From positions 2,728,001 through 2,792,000 of the forward strand of contig JANJXV010000013.1 of NCBI GenBank assembly GCA_024803745.1: a stretch of 64,000 nucleotides of DNA. Direction: 5' to 3'. The translations under genes and the position numbers were made by a program. This document shows positions 32,063 to 42,959 of the stretch, in pieces. This DNA comes from Megascapheus bottae (Eukaryota > Chordata > Mammalia > Rodentia > Geomyidae). The notes under the pieces are model-generated. The model did not search any database, was not told where the DNA came from, and was given only the letters and a program-made list of their open reading frames with translations. The stretch's first letter is position 1, and each line of letters opens with the position of its first letter.

Positions 32063-32306
32063 TAAAAATACACTCAGATTATATTTCACCCAATGAGAAT
32101 GGCAATTATCAAGAAAACAAACAACAACAATTGCTGCAAGAATCAAACAAACCTTCATACAGTATTGGTGAGAATATAATAAGCTTGTATAACCACTATG
32201 GAAATCAGAATGGTGGTTCCTCAAAAAACTTATGACCCTGCCATACTACTTTTTGTTTACACATTCAAAGGACTATAAATCAATGTTTCGGAAAAATACC
32301 TGTGTG

Positions 32307-32361
<55 letters not shown>

Positions 32362-32924
32362 ACTATAGTTCTGTTTATAATAGACAAACTATGGTTATTA
32401 CAGAATCAGCCAAGACCCCACCCAAAACAATGAATGGACAAAAGAGGTATAGGAATATACCACAGTCATAAATAAGAATGAAAATGATTCATTGGTTTTT
32501 AGGACAACAAAATTCAAGATTATGCGGACTGACTTTAGCCAAGCTCAAAAAGGCCAAATATTGCATGGCTTTGACCATTTGTGGAAATCAAGCCTAGAAA
32601 ATAAATAAATACATATATGTAATACACAATATGTCTTCAAATGATTAGAGTGTTACACTGTGCATCTATGTATAAAAATTGGCATTTCTGATGTATTGAA
32701 TGAGTGGGGGTGGGAAAAAGAATAATAGAGGAGGATAATGCAATTAAAATGCAATATATATGCACATGGGAAATATAATTAAGCCCTTTGTACAATTAAC
32801 ATACATAAAAAGTAGATGGGAGAAAAATAAAGCAGGTTCTTGTGGGAGAAGGAACCAGCAAGTAAGAAGAAAAGAAATGTAGTCAAAGTATTTTGTATGT
32901 ATCTGTAAGAACAAAACGATAAAA
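32063..32924 (+). mobile_element. L1 ORF2 C-terminus and 3' UTR
   Basis: AACCACTATGGAAATCAGAA, ...CAAAACAATGAATGGAC, then a 3' UTR ending CCCTTTGTACAATTAACATA near 32800. A (CA)n occupies 32311-32357 within the former ORF2. This is the 3' part of the L1 that starts at 30610. Confidence 0.75.
32311..32357. repeat. (CA)n microsatellite inside L1
   Basis: About 23 CA units in L1 ORF2-derived sequence. Confidence 0.95.
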
Positions 32925-32940
32925 CCTACTGGAATTTTTT

Positions 32941-33139
32941 TTTCAGTTGTGGGACTTGAACTCTGAGCTTGGGCACTGTCCCTGAGCTCTTCAGCTCAAA
33001 GCTAGTGCTCTACCAATTGATCCTCGGTGCCATTAAGATTCTCACGGACTTTCTTGCCCGGGCTGGCTTTGAACTGTGATCCTCAGATCTCAGCTTCCTG
33101 AATACCTAGGATTATAGGCGTGAGCCACTGTGCCTGGCT
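32941..33139 (-). mobile_element. B1-Geo SINE with 15-bp target duplication
   Basis: Antisense Geo (CTGAGCTCTTCAGCTCAAAG), a short internal deletion, then 7SL half. CCTACTGGAATTTTT occurs at 32925-32939 and again from 33140. Confidence 0.92.
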
Positions 33140-33155
33140 CCTACTGGAATTTTTT

Positions 33156-33279
33156 AGCAAGAGATAGAGAAAGAGAGTGAGAGAGTAAGTTCAATCAGTG
33201 TACATTATATGCATATATGGAAATGTCATCATGAAGCTCATACAACTAACACATGCTAATAAAAATGCCACCAAAGAAG
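33156..33279 (+). mobile_element. Second L1 3' end
   Basis: A further sense L1 3' terminus (ATGGAAATGTCATCATGAAG, ...ACACATGCTAATAAAAAT) lies about 450 bp after the first one. It may be a separate insertion or a local duplication. Confidence 0.6.
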
Positions 33280-33501
33280 ACTGGATGCTGGTGGCTCATG
33301 CCTGTAATCCTAGCTACTCAGGAGGCTGAGATCTGAGGATTGCAGTGCAAAACCAACCCAGGGTAGAAAAGTCCGTGAGACTCTTATCTCCAATAAATAC
33401 TCAGAAAAAGCCAGAAGTGGTGTTGTGGCTTCAGTGGTGGCTAACCTTGAGCAAAAGAAGCTCAGCGACAGAGCTCAGACTCAGAATTCAAGCCTCAAGA
33501 T
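33280..33501 (+). mobile_element. B1-Geo SINE
   Basis: 7SL half (GGTGGCTCATGCCTGTAATC) and a Geo half with a short deletion at GTGGCTTCAGTGGTGGC, starting right at the L1 3' end. Confidence 0.87.
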
Positions 33502-33627
33502 GGGGACGGGGGAGGAGGGAGTATAGGAGGAACTTAGAAATTTTTAAATTATGGGAATGAATGAGATTTCCTATGTAAGAGGAGGATGGGGTTCCATAGA
33601 TAGAACTGGAACTTCAGTGCCATTTTT

Positions 33628-33814
33628 TGGCCAGTCCTGGAGCTTGAACTCAGGGCCTGAGCACTGTCCTTGGGCTTTCTCAAGGGTAGAGCTCTACCAC
33701 CTGAGCCAAGCACTACTTCCAGCTTTTCTATGTATATGGTACTGAGGAATCGAACCCAGGTCTTCGTGCATGCTAGGCAAGCACTCTTATATCATTAGGC
33801 CAAACTCCTGGCCC
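33628..33814 (-). mobile_element. IDL-Geo SINE with 14-bp target duplication
   Basis: Antisense Geo (TTGAACTCAGGGCCTGAGCA) and IDL (GAATCGAACCCAGGTCTTCG). TCAGTGCCATTTTT at 33614-33627 matches 33815-33828 with one mismatch. Confidence 0.92.
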
Positions 33815-34463
33815 TCAGAGCCATTTTTGTATCTACGTTGTGTACCTGTGCCTTAGCACATGGCCGTGGACATTCTTGCCCCTCTTCTCCAGTGGAAGAA
33901 GCAAGGCTTGAAGAGTGCAGACCTTGTCTTTGTAAACTTTTTCACTGGTACAGGAGTGTTCTGAGGTTGGCGCTGAGAAGATGCTCGGTCATTAAGTAAG
34001 AAAACGATTAAATACCCAGTTTGAGGGTAATACTACTAGTAAATGTATTTTGTTTTGTATTGGTAAACGGAGGCATATTACAACCTGGAGTCTGGTACTT
34101 TTGTAAATTGGGAGGATATCTGAAAAACAATAAAATCCCTACCTTGCTGGCCCAGTTTTCTGCCAGAGCTACTTTGCCAGCCACAAAAACCCTCACATTT
34201 ACTTTTCAGAGCTCACCACAGATCTTTGTCCTGTTTACCTTGATTGTAGAAGCACCTGTCTGATTGAAGCTGAGAGGCAACCATGAACAAAGGATGAACA
34301 AAGGGAGGCAGCTATTTTCCCTGACCGGTGGCAGTACTGAGCAGAGTTGAAGGAAAACCAAGGAACATTGGTTCCTATAGGCTGAGTTAGAAAAACAGAA
34401 GGCATAGCACGAAGACAGCCACAAGGTGTCACTGTTGGTCCTCCATTAACTAAAACAAATGTT

Positions 34464-34486
34464 GGGGGGGGTGTTGGGGGGGGGGT
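34464..34486. repeat. G-tract with quadruplex potential
   Basis: Two G-runs of 8 and 10 separated by TGTT on the plus strand. Each run is long enough to be split into several GGG stacks. Confidence 0.7.
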
Positions 34487-34499
34487 TAAAAGATCACTG

Positions 34500-34600
34500 T
34501 GAAGATCCTTATTTTACAGTTGAAGAAACTGAGGCAGAGTGAAGAGGATTTGCAGGATCATGTAGCAAGTTAGTGACTGAGTATTCATGAGAAAACAAGT
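34500..34600 (+). mobile_element. MIR-like ancient SINE
   Basis: Characteristic TTATTTTACAGTTGAAGAAA followed by CTGAGGCAGAGTGAAGAGG and a TAGCAAGTTAGTGACTGAG stretch. Confidence 0.65.
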
Positions 34601-35660
34601 CATCTTTTTTTTTTCCCCCCACTGGTGAAGCCATCATTCCTCATTGCTTTTGGACAGGACAGGTTGAGATGGGGATCAGTTGTGTCTTTGCAGTCATTCA
34701 TTCAAGACAATGGCTAGCAATTAGCAGAAGAATAACTGGTGGAAATAAAGGGAATGGAAAAAGCTCAGCGTTCACTTTCATATGTGCTTTCTTCAAAGTG
34801 TTGAGCTTTAGATGCCACTGCCCACAATGGAGGGTTACAGTGCATGGGGCCTCGCTCTGGGGAATGGCTTGAATAGCTGAATAGAAAAGTATCAGGTAAT
34901 GGATTTCATCCTTTTTCTTTTTATGGCCCCGACTTAAAAAGAGTCTGGTTCCCAAGGAAAAACAAGAAGCCCATGGCTCAGCAAAAGAATTGGCTGAAAC
35001 CTAAGTAGGAGCCAGATAAGGAGGAAAAATACTGCATGGAAGCATGAGGGTATGTTTCTGGGCCCCACTGTTTGGAGCAGAGCAATGGCGGGCAGAGGAT
35101 CCTTTGTGAGCCACTGACCCCTGACTTGGCATTTATCCCGGTGCCTAGAGAAATGGAGACACAGACAGTTCCTATGGGAGGGGCTGTGGCTCGGCCCCCA
35201 CAGGTGTCTCCTGAACTTTCCCCAGACACCCTGGTTTGACTCCCACAGGTTGTAACCTTTCAGGCATCTCCACCAACTAGACTTTTTTTTTTTTGTAAAT
35301 TCAAAGAGTTTTCTTGTATTTTTACATAATAAAATTAGTATGTGCCCACTATAAGATCCAAGCACCAATTAACAGAGGGAAGAAAAACAAAAAGCATGAA
35401 TAATCTCTCCACTCAGAAATTACTAATACTGGGACTGGTAGAGCAAAAATGTCAAAAAGCAAGTGTGCAATGTCTTGAGTTAAAACCCCAGTACCAGCAC
35501 CAGAAAAAAATTTGAAAAGTAGACTAGATAGGCTACTAGATTGTGCTGAGTGACATGAAGACACTTCATAGCAGAAGAGGTGGTAAACTTCCTTTTCCTA
35601 TCTTTCTTTCCTTCTTTTCCTCTTTCCCTCTTTCTCCCTTTCTCTCCTTATTTCTTTCCT

Positions 35661-35850
35661 TGTCGTGGAGCTTGGACTCAGCCAGGGCACTCTACCGATT
35701 TGAGCCACAGCTCCACTTCCAGTTTTCTTTCGATTCAATGGAGATAAGAGTCTCACAATCTTTCCTGTCCAGGCTGGCTTTGAACCATGATCCCCAGATC
35801 TCAGCCTCCTTAGTAGATAGAATTATAGTTGTGAGTTACCAGTGCCCACC
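35661..35850 (-). mobile_element. B1-Geo SINE, 3' truncated
   Basis: Antisense partial Geo (GATTTGAGCCACAGCTCCAC) and 7SL half (CTCAGCCTCCTTAGTAGATA). A CT-rich run (35590-35660) replaces the tail. Confidence 0.82.
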
Positions 35851-36679
35851 TGAGGTAATTTGAACAAGATCTGAGCCCAATAAAGGAGCCAGCCACAGGA
35901 ATATCATAAGACTTCTCATCTAACCTTTATTGTCTCTAATATGTAATCTCTCATTATTATAATCATTATATCAGCAACATCTGGCTATATCCTTGATTTA
36001 AAATTTTCAAGTACCATAGGAATGTAGGGGTCACAAAGGAATATCACCTTTTCACTTCTTTTCTGGCATTTCTCCTCCCTCTAAGGAGACATTTTCTCAA
36101 TTATGTGGTCCCACACTGGTTCTCTGCATTCAAGTTTACTTCTCTGTATAACAATATATTTACAATGATTTACTTTCTACATGTCTGAAAGCATCCTGTC
36201 TAAAGTCAATGCCTTTATTTTGTTTTCAGCAAATAGGGCCTTCTTTTCTAAACCTCAGAGATGTATGAGATCTCAAAGTCTCATTACTACACAAAAAATC
36301 ACTATATCTCATTGCTAAATACAACTAGATACTTCATATTTCCTCTGGCCTATTAGCTTGATATTTCCTGCCTTATATTGTAATCATTTTTTTCTGCCTC
36401 TGTCTCTTATTCTAGACAGAGAGTTCTTTGTGACTATGTCTTCTAAACTCTTCATTTCCAGGTCTTAGTATAATGACTAACACATGTTGTAAATTAATAC
36501 TCAGTTGATTATGGTTTCATATATCAGCAATGAAGACTTCCAACACTGGGTAGAATGTTAGTTGAATTAATGCTATTGTCTGTTTTACTGGACTCCAGTT
36601 CATCTCTACTACAATGTATGTGTCGCTATGTGGCTACAGAACTGTAGTCAGGATGAGTGGGGTCAAACTAAATAGTCTA

Positions 36680-36681
<2 letters not shown>
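35851..36681. other. Single-copy DNA with possible L2/MIR remnant
   Basis: About 830 bases. The piece 36380-36500 (GACAGAGAGTTCTTTGTGAC, GTCTTAGTATAATGACTAAC) resembles an ancient L2/MIR 3' end. Confidence 0.4.

Positions 36682-36724
<43 letters not shown>
36682..36724. repeat. (TG)n microsatellite
   Basis: About 21 TG units directly abutting an old minus-strand SINE. Confidence 0.95.
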
Positions 36725-36727
<3 letters not shown>

Positions 36728-36934
36728 GTAAGAAACAGGGTTTCAGCTAAGGGGCTTCTGTTTGGCTCGCTTGCTTGCTCATGGCTGGTGTTAAGCCACT
36801 TGAACCATGCCTCCCGCCCAGCTTTTTCTGGTTAGTTGAAGATGAGGCCTTGCAGATTTTTGTGCCTAGGCTAACTTTGAATCATAATACTCCATATCTC
36901 AGCCCCTCCCTACCTAGTATAAACCACCAGCCCA
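36725..36934 (-). mobile_element. Old B1-Geo-like SINE
   Basis: Right half of the older type (CCACTTGAACCATGCCTCC) then 7SL half (ATATCTCAGCCCCTCCCTAC). Shares the right-half variant with 9545-9778. Confidence 0.65.
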
Positions 36935-37302
36935 TGTACAAACCATTGGTCCTATTTGACCTTTAAAAGGCACTCCTAAGAGTTATGTTTTACAGCAGTG
37001 ATTTAAGAGAACAATACAGTGTACTAAGCCTTTTATATAATACTCATTTTCAAGGCAATTTAACAAGGTAAGTAATATTTTGCTGATAAAAGAACCAAGA
37101 ATCAAAGAGATGACCTTGGATATCATATGGTTCCATTCACTTAATCACTATCACCATCTGCATTTGTGGAATCTTAGCATTTCTCCATATTTGCTTCAGT
37201 TTTTGTTTTTAATCCTTTAGAAATAAAGCCTCATGTATAAATATATGTTGTAGGGTCAGATGTACAAATGGAATAGCCAAAACTAGACATCACATTCATA
37301 GT
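36935..37302. other. Single-copy DNA with MIR-like piece
   Basis: Positions 37050-37135 (GTAAGTAATATTTTGCTGAT, CAAAGAGATGACCTTGG) resemble MIR. Confidence 0.35.
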
Positions 37303-37415
37303 CCAGTGTAGTGAGTAGTTCACATCTATAATCCCAGTAGTCAAAATGCTGAGATAGGAAGATTGAGAGGTAAGATTGAGATTGTAAGGTCAGGCTACAT
37401 AGTCTCAGAGGAATA
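37303..37415 (+). mobile_element. Old 7SL/B1-like monomer
   Basis: GTAGTTCACATCTATAATCC and ATGCTGAGATAGGAAGATTG, with no Geo half. It is diverged. Confidence 0.6.
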
Positions 37416-38277
37416 ACAATAGCAACAGAAGTCACTTGGGACCAATTCTCCTTTTAGTAGACGGACACTAACTGAGTGTCTGTACTGGGGTGCAGAAAAG
37501 AAAGAAGCACAGTTTCCCCCTTGGGGAACAGATGCTGACCAGAGGTCAAAAGCAAACCACTCTGGCCCTTCAGAGAGCTGCCTTGAAGAGATACCTCCTC
37601 TCTGAGAGCAACCAGTGGGGAAGGAGGATGCTGGGACAGTTCCTCAGAATCTATGAGAAACGTACAGTGGTATCCCACCTTCCCCCTCCCTCCTCTTCTC
37701 TCTCCCCCACCCTCGTGCCCTCCCCTCCCCTCTCCTAATCATCTATTTTGCTGCAAAGAATGACATTCCTTGCCTGTGAGATACACTTCCTGTTAGGATG
37801 AGACACACCCAGCTGGACGAGCCATGCAAAGTAAGTGAAGAAAATCCTTTCATTCCTCCAGCTGCACAGATTTATTCTCTGCTGGACCCCTGCCATTTTC
37901 CCAGGGGCTCAGCCAGCAGTGGATTTAGGGAATAGCAAATTAGAACAATACATTAGTGAGGGTAAAAACCACCATTTATTATCTCTAATTATATTCCCAA
38001 GCTCTTATCAGAGTTTTTCCACATCATAGAAAACTTGGAAAAAGACAACAATATACATATATATATATATACATATATGTATATGTATATAGGAAGCCAA
38101 CACTATTATGAGTTTTTAGCCCAAATAACAAATACCGTTATTCTTTCGATGTATACTTTCTTTATAAAATCATATTTATATGTATTTTATCCTGTGCTGC
38201 TCACATTACTTTGTAAGCTAAATATTTCTCTATTAATTATGTTCTTCAAAACATACTTATAAAAGATTTGATGCACT
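37416..38277. other. Single-copy DNA with AT microsatellite
   Basis: About 860 bases; a pyrimidine-rich run at 37680-37738 and a TA/CATA run at 38051-38091. No gene is supported. Confidence 0.4.
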
Positions 38278-38460
38278 TTTCACCAAAATTCCTATCCTGT
38301 TCTTCACTGACACAGAAAACAAAATTTATATGGAAGCTCAGAAGACCCCCAAATTGCCAATACAATCTTGAGCAAAATGAGGAATGCTAGAAGTACCAAA
38401 ATTCTTGACTTCAGATTATACTACGGAGTTACAGTGACAAAAAGCAAAGGAAAGGGTGGC

Positions 38461-38563
38461 AGAAGAAGAAGAAGAAGAAGAAGAAGAAGAAGAAGAAGAA
38501 GGAGGAGGAGGAGGAGGAGGAGGAGGAGGAGGAGGAGGAGGAGGAGGAGGAGGAGGAGGAGAA
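38461..38563. repeat. (AGA)n/(GGA)n polypurine microsatellite
   Basis: AGA units (38461-38500) change abruptly to GGA units (38501-38563). It has expanded inside L1 sequence and creates poly-Arg and poly-Pro frames. Confidence 0.97.
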
Positions 38564-38607
38564 ATGTACTCACTGCCAGACTCTATAAGCCCTCTATACA
38601 ACATCTT

Positions 38608-38732
38608 AGTAATAACAATAAAACTATACTAAAAAGAAAACAACGTGTTACTGACACAAATACAGTCATAGTAATAACAATAAAACTATACTTAAAAAAG
38701 GAAACAACGTGGTACTGACACAAATACAGTCA
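38608..38732. repeat. Tandem duplication, about 62 bp, two copies
   Basis: Copy 1 is 38608-38669 and copy 2 is 38670-38732. Both run AGTAATAACAATAAAACTAT ... CACAAATACAGTCA, with a few substitutions and small indels. It lies in L1 ORF2 sequence. Confidence 0.9.
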
Positions 38733-39160
38733 CGGACCAATGGAATACAACAGAGGACCTCAAAATAAATCCGAACAGCTAGAATCCATCTATCCTTGAC
38801 GCGGTTACCAAAATCACGAGCAGAAAAGGAAAGTCTCTTCAACAAACAGTGCTTGGAAAACTGAATAACTATAAGTAGAAAACTGAACTAGATACCTGTC
38901 TCTCATCCTGAACAAAAATCAATTCAAAATGGATCAAAGACCTTACTGTAAGACCTGCACATACATACACACATACATACATACATCTGCTGGTTCAGAA
39001 TATAAGAGGAAGAACAGACTAACAGGATTGTATCAAACTTAAAAGCTCTGCACATCAAAAGAAATAATTACCAGAGTGAAAAGGCAGTCTATAGAATAGC
39101 AGAAAATCTTTTCTAGCTATTAATTTTTGAGGATTAAAAATCACACTAAAAGAACAAATG

Positions 39161-39392
39161 AGCCGGGTGCTGGTGGCTCATGCCTGTAATTCTAGCTACT
39201 GAAGAAGCTGTGATCTGACAAATGCAGCTTAAAGCCAGCCTGAGACTCTTATCTCCAGTTAACCACCAGAAAACCGGAGTGGCGTTGTGGGTCAAGTGGT
39301 AGAGAACTGGCCTCGAACTGAAGAATTCAGGGACAATACCCAGGCCCAGAGTGCAAGCCCCAGGACCAACCAAAAAAAAAAAAAAAAAAAAA
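39161..39392 (+). mobile_element. B1-Geo SINE nested in L1
   Basis: 7SL half (GCTGGTGGCTCATGCCTGTA) with a deletion, Geo half and a 21-A tail. Flanks share AAAGAACA. Confidence 0.9.
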
Positions 39393-39978
39393 GAACACGT
39401 ATTTCAGTTAATAAATGGGCAAATGAGAGTAGACAGTTCTCAGCAGAAGTATATTTATCAGTAAATATGGAAAAAATGTTCAACATCCTTAGCCATGAAA
39501 AAAAGTAAATCAAAACTACACTGAGATCCATCTCACCCCACTGACAAGAAGACAAGCAACAAATGCTGCTGAAAGAAAATCTCAGACATTGGTAGTGGGA
39601 ATGTAAATTAGTGTAGCCACTGTGGAAACCAGTATGGAAGTTCCTCCAAAACTTAAATTAGAATTACCATACGACACAGCTGTAGCTGTATATAGACAGG
39701 TCTATACTCAAAGGAAGATATATCATCATACAGTGGAAATACCACTGCACTTACATTTATTGAGGCATTATCCATAATAATCAAGCTATGGAATCAGTCC
39801 TGGTGCCCATCAACACATGAATGGATAAAGAAATCTGATATATGTACACAATGAACTATTATTCAGCCATACAGAAAATGAAATCATGCCATTTGCTGGA
39901 AAATGGAAAATAAGTAGAACTCTAGATCATCATGTTAAGCACACAAACCAAACTCAGATAAGAAAATACCATGTTTTT
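39393..39978 (+). mobile_element. Old L1 ORF2 end, second segment
   Basis: CAAAACTACACTGAGATCCA, GTAGCCACTGTGGAAACCAG, ...AATGGATAAAGAAATCTGAT and ...AATGAACTATTATTCAGCCA. These are hallmark L1 ORF2 C-terminal words. Confidence 0.88.
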
Positions 39979-40205
39979 ATTGCTACAGTATTTTACCTTG
40001 TTATCTGATATATTGTATATATGTTTATTTGGTTATTTGAAATGGGATAGGGAAAGGGGGAAAACAAGATGAGGGATGGGGGTGGGTGAAGGGAAATGGG
40101 GACCAAAACATGAGAAAGGGTATCAATGTTTGTGAAGTAATGCACCTTCTGTCTGGTCAAGGTAATGTAACCCTTCTATTAACTACAATAAAAATATATG
40201 AAAAA
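39979..40205 (+). mobile_element. Short young L1 (type 'A') with 19-bp target duplication
   Basis: Only 227 bp of 3' UTR and tail (GATATTGTATATATG-like start, CCCTTCTATTAACTACAATA end). AAGAAAATACCATGTTTTT occurs at 39960-39978 and 40206-40224 without mismatch. Confidence 0.95.
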
Positions 40206-40734
40206 AAGAAAATACCATGTTTTTTCTTAAATATCAAATCTAGATTTTGTTTAAAACTAAAGTCATGAAAGTAGAGGGATTATTTGGGAAGAAGAAAGGG
40301 TCCAGTAAAGAGAGAGAAGAAAGGATAATGAAAATGATATGGTTAAAGAACATTATATATAGCCAGGTGCTGGTGGCTCATGCCTATAATCCTCGCTACT
40401 CCGAAGGCTGACATCTGAGGATTGTGGTTCAAAGCCAGCCTGCCCAGGAAAGTCCCTGAGAATCTTATCTCCAATTAACCACCAGAAAGCCGGAAGTGGC
40501 ACTGTGGCTCAAGTGGTAAAGCACTTAATCTTGAGCTGAAGGGCTAATGAACAGTGCACAGACCCGAGTTCAAACTCCACGACCAAAAAAAAAAAGAAAA
40601 AAAAAGAGAACATTATATATATGCACACTTAATGAACACGTGTTAAAGAATACACGTGTGAAAATATCATGAAAAATGTATTCATTTTATTAATTTATAT
40701 TAATAATAATGAGGAAAAAGCACAATGACAAATG
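40206..40734 (+). mobile_element. Old L1 3' UTR, interrupted
   Basis: Continuation of the L1 from 38278 after the nested insertion (CTAGATTTTGTTTAAAAC, ...GTAGAGGGATTATTTGGG). It resumes after the B1-Geo as GTGTGAAAATATCATGAAA and ends near 40734. Confidence 0.65.
40362..40607 (+). mobile_element. B1-Geo SINE with 14-bp target duplication
   Basis: Complete 7SL and Geo halves with an A-rich tail. GAACATTATATATA occurs at 40348-40361 and 40608-40621. Confidence 0.95.
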
Positions 40735-41390
40735 GCTCTAGAGCGGTCAGTTCTACAACTTCTTTGTGATTTAGATGCTCAGTCTGTTGCTAGATATTTA
40801 AATTTATGGTTACTACTTTATTACAAGTCTTATATGATTGAGTAACTTCACTGGCCAATTTCCTTACATGATCTCACCCTCTCATCAGAAGCAAAGCAGA
40901 CAATATCACTGGACTTGAAGACTCTAAGGAATTATCCCCAAATCCGAGTCAGCTGTAGATCCCAGTTCTCTCTATCTCCTGAGCCAATACCGTCTATGAC
41001 CTGCATCCTGGGTGTGTCTGGCTCTCTCTGCCATTTGACATTCTGTCTTGGATGGAAGTTTTCTTGGACTTTTAAATATGCATGCATACGAGTAGGCATT
41101 GGTCTCATTCTTCGCACATTCCCATGACCCCTTGGCCCCTAATTGTGGTTTAGACCTTTCCAATGAGACCTTCTTCTGCTGGGCTGGGCCAAAGCAAGTG
41201 TTGGCTTCCAACTGCAGAGCCATGCGCCCTCTTCGCCTCCACTCTCAGCCGTTCTCAGACTGGCAGGCTGCCAGCGTTATCATGTCTCCAGGTTGTGAAA
41301 ATGAATCTCAACACGCACTGGGGACCCAAAACCTCCAGTTATGTATACTCCATTTGGGTTCTCATTTCTACTCTCCAGAATCCTCCAAGG
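40735..41390. other. Single-copy DNA, nothing recognised
   Basis: About 650 bases. Overlapping frames at 40972-41482 have no known domain and the longest enters a SINE. Confidence 0.4.
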
Positions 41391-41556
41391 AGGGCCGGGA
41401 ATATGGCCTAGTGCCGGGTTCGATTCCTTGGTACGACATACATAGAAAAAAGCTGGGAGTGGTGCTGTGGCTCAAGTGGTAGAGCTCTAGTCTTGAGGAA
41501 AGCCCAAGGACAGTGCTCAGGCCCTGAGTTTAAGCCCCAGGAAAGGAAAAAAAAAT
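41391..41556 (+). mobile_element. IDL-Geo SINE with deletion in IDL
   Basis: GGAATATGGCCTAGTG jumps straight to CCGGGTTCGATTCC, removing the segment between the A and B boxes. Linker and Geo half are intact. Confidence 0.88.
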
Positions 41557-41696
41557 ATCCAAGATGTGAAAACCTCTCAGCAAAGTCAGTCCATTCTGAA
41601 CAGTCAATAAGCTTAAACTCTCATTTAAATTCCAGGTTTAGGTTTGTCTGAGAGATCTAATTTGAAATGTAACAGTCCAAACCCAATTTCTTAAAG

Positions 41697-41996
41697 AAAA
41701 TTTTTATTATAGTGATTTCCAAAGTTTAGTTAAAAATTAGGTTATATTAGTTGTATAAAAAGGTTTTCACTGTGATACCACACAAGCACAACATACCTCA
41801 ATCAATCTCACCCCTATTACAGTCTCATTCTACTTCCACACTTTCCAGGACAATTTCAACTGGTTTCAGTGCTCTATTTTTTTTTAACTATACCTACATT
41901 TATATCTATATATTCAAAGTTTATCAATCATAATCAACTTTATTCACCCTCTTTATTTGCCTCCCTCATTCTCCAAAAGAGTCTGTTTACTTCTCT
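41697..41996 (-). mobile_element. Old L1 3' UTR, first segment
   Basis: Antisense 3' end (AATTTTTATTATAGTGATTT, GTTGTATAAAAAGGTTTTCA) followed by pyrimidine-rich 3' UTR. This starts a single L1 that extends to about 43880. Confidence 0.65.
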
Positions 41997-42238
41997 TTTT
42001 TTTTTTTGCTGCAGGAACTGGGACTTGAACTCTGAGCCTGGGCATCGTCCCTGAGCCTCTTTGAGTTCAAACTAATGCTCTACCACTTGAGCCACAGTGC
42101 CAGTTCTGGCTTTTTTTTCTGAGTAGTTTCTTGGAGATATAAGTCTCATGGACTTTTCTGCCCAGGTTGGCTTTGCATCATGATTCTCAGATTTCTGCCT
42201 CCCAGGTAGATTGGATTATAGACCACCAGTACCTGGCT
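41997..42238 (-). mobile_element. B1-Geo SINE nested in L1
   Basis: T-tail, antisense Geo (GGACTTGAACTCTGAGCCTG) and 7SL half. Confidence 0.9.
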
Positions 42239-42448
42239 TGTCATGTCATTAATTTTTAAAGTTTATATTAATAGTGCTCAGTGGATTCACCATAGAATTT
42301 AATATAAACATACATTCTGTTTAAATAAGAATAACCTTCTAATGCTGTTTCTATATCTTTCATGCCTCCTCTTTCAGTGTTATTCCTTGTGGAATTTTAA
42401 TATTTAGACATACTCTATTTGGATATCATTCACCTTCCATCCTTTTCT
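42239..42448 (-). mobile_element. Old L1 3' UTR, second segment
   Basis: Continuation between two SINEs; AT-rich, non-coding. Confidence 0.55.
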
Positions 42449-42631
42449 TTTCTTTTTTGCCAGTCCTGGGTCTTGAATTCAGGGCCTGAGCACTGTCCTT
42501 GGGCTTTCTCAAGGCTAGCACTCTACCACTTGAGCCACAGCACCACTCTTTTCTAGGTATCGAGGAATTGAACCTGGATCTTCGTGCATGCTAGGCAAAC
42601 ACTCCACCACTAGGCCAAACTCCCACCCCCC
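42449..42631 (-). mobile_element. IDL-Geo SINE nested in L1
   Basis: Antisense Geo (GAATTCAGGGCCTGAGCACT) and IDL (GGAATTGAACCTGGATCTTC), with a short linker. Confidence 0.9.
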
Positions 42632-42959
42632 CATCATTTTTCTTTTCTATCCTTCCACAACCTCTTTCATGTTCTACATGTATTTGTATATATATATATA
42701 TATATATATGAATATGTATGCCTTTCAAGTCTAGATCCTACAAATGAACAAAAATATATGACATTTGCCTTTTTAAGCTTGGTTTATTACATTCAGCATG
42801 ATAATCTTCAGATCCATCTATTTTCCTGTAAATGACAAAATTTTATTCTTCTTTATGTACCATATTTTCTTTTCCCATTCATTAGTTGCTGGATATGTTG
42901 TTGGATTCCACAGTTTGGCTCTTAAGAAGAAAGCTGTAACAGAAATGAGTGTGCAGGTA
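42632..42959 (-). mobile_element. Old L1, third segment (3' UTR into ORF2 end)
   Basis: AAGCTTGGTTTATTACATTC, GCATGATAATCTTCAGATCC and CATTCATTAGTTGCTGGATA are antisense L1 ORF2 C-terminal words. A TA run lies at 42690-42709. Confidence 0.72.

Larger units (their letters stand above)
33829..35660. other. Repeat-poor single-copy DNA
   Basis: About 1.8 kb with a G-tract (34464-34486), a MIR piece (34500-34600) and a possible ID-like remnant (35430-35505). Several frames of 60-144 codons occur on the minus strand, without any recognisable domain. Confidence 0.45.
38278..39160 (+). mobile_element. Old L1 ORF2 C-terminal third, first segment
   Basis: Sense L1: ATTTATATGGAAGCTCAGAA, AATCTTGAGCAAAATGAG, ...CCAATGGAATACAACAGAGG, ...ATTCAAAATGGATCAAAGAC. 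Broken by a purine microsatellite (38461-38563), a 62-bp duplication (38608-38732) and a B1-Geo (39161). Confidence 0.85.

Noticed and set aside
34934..35368. 144-codon minus-strand frame
   Set aside because: Length is compatible with chance in 1.8 kb of moderately GC-rich DNA. There is no domain, and it begins in unassigned sequence without promoter or poly-A evidence.
38368..38718. Arg-rich frame of 116 codons
   Set aside because: It runs through the AGA/GGA array embedded in dead L1 ORF2.
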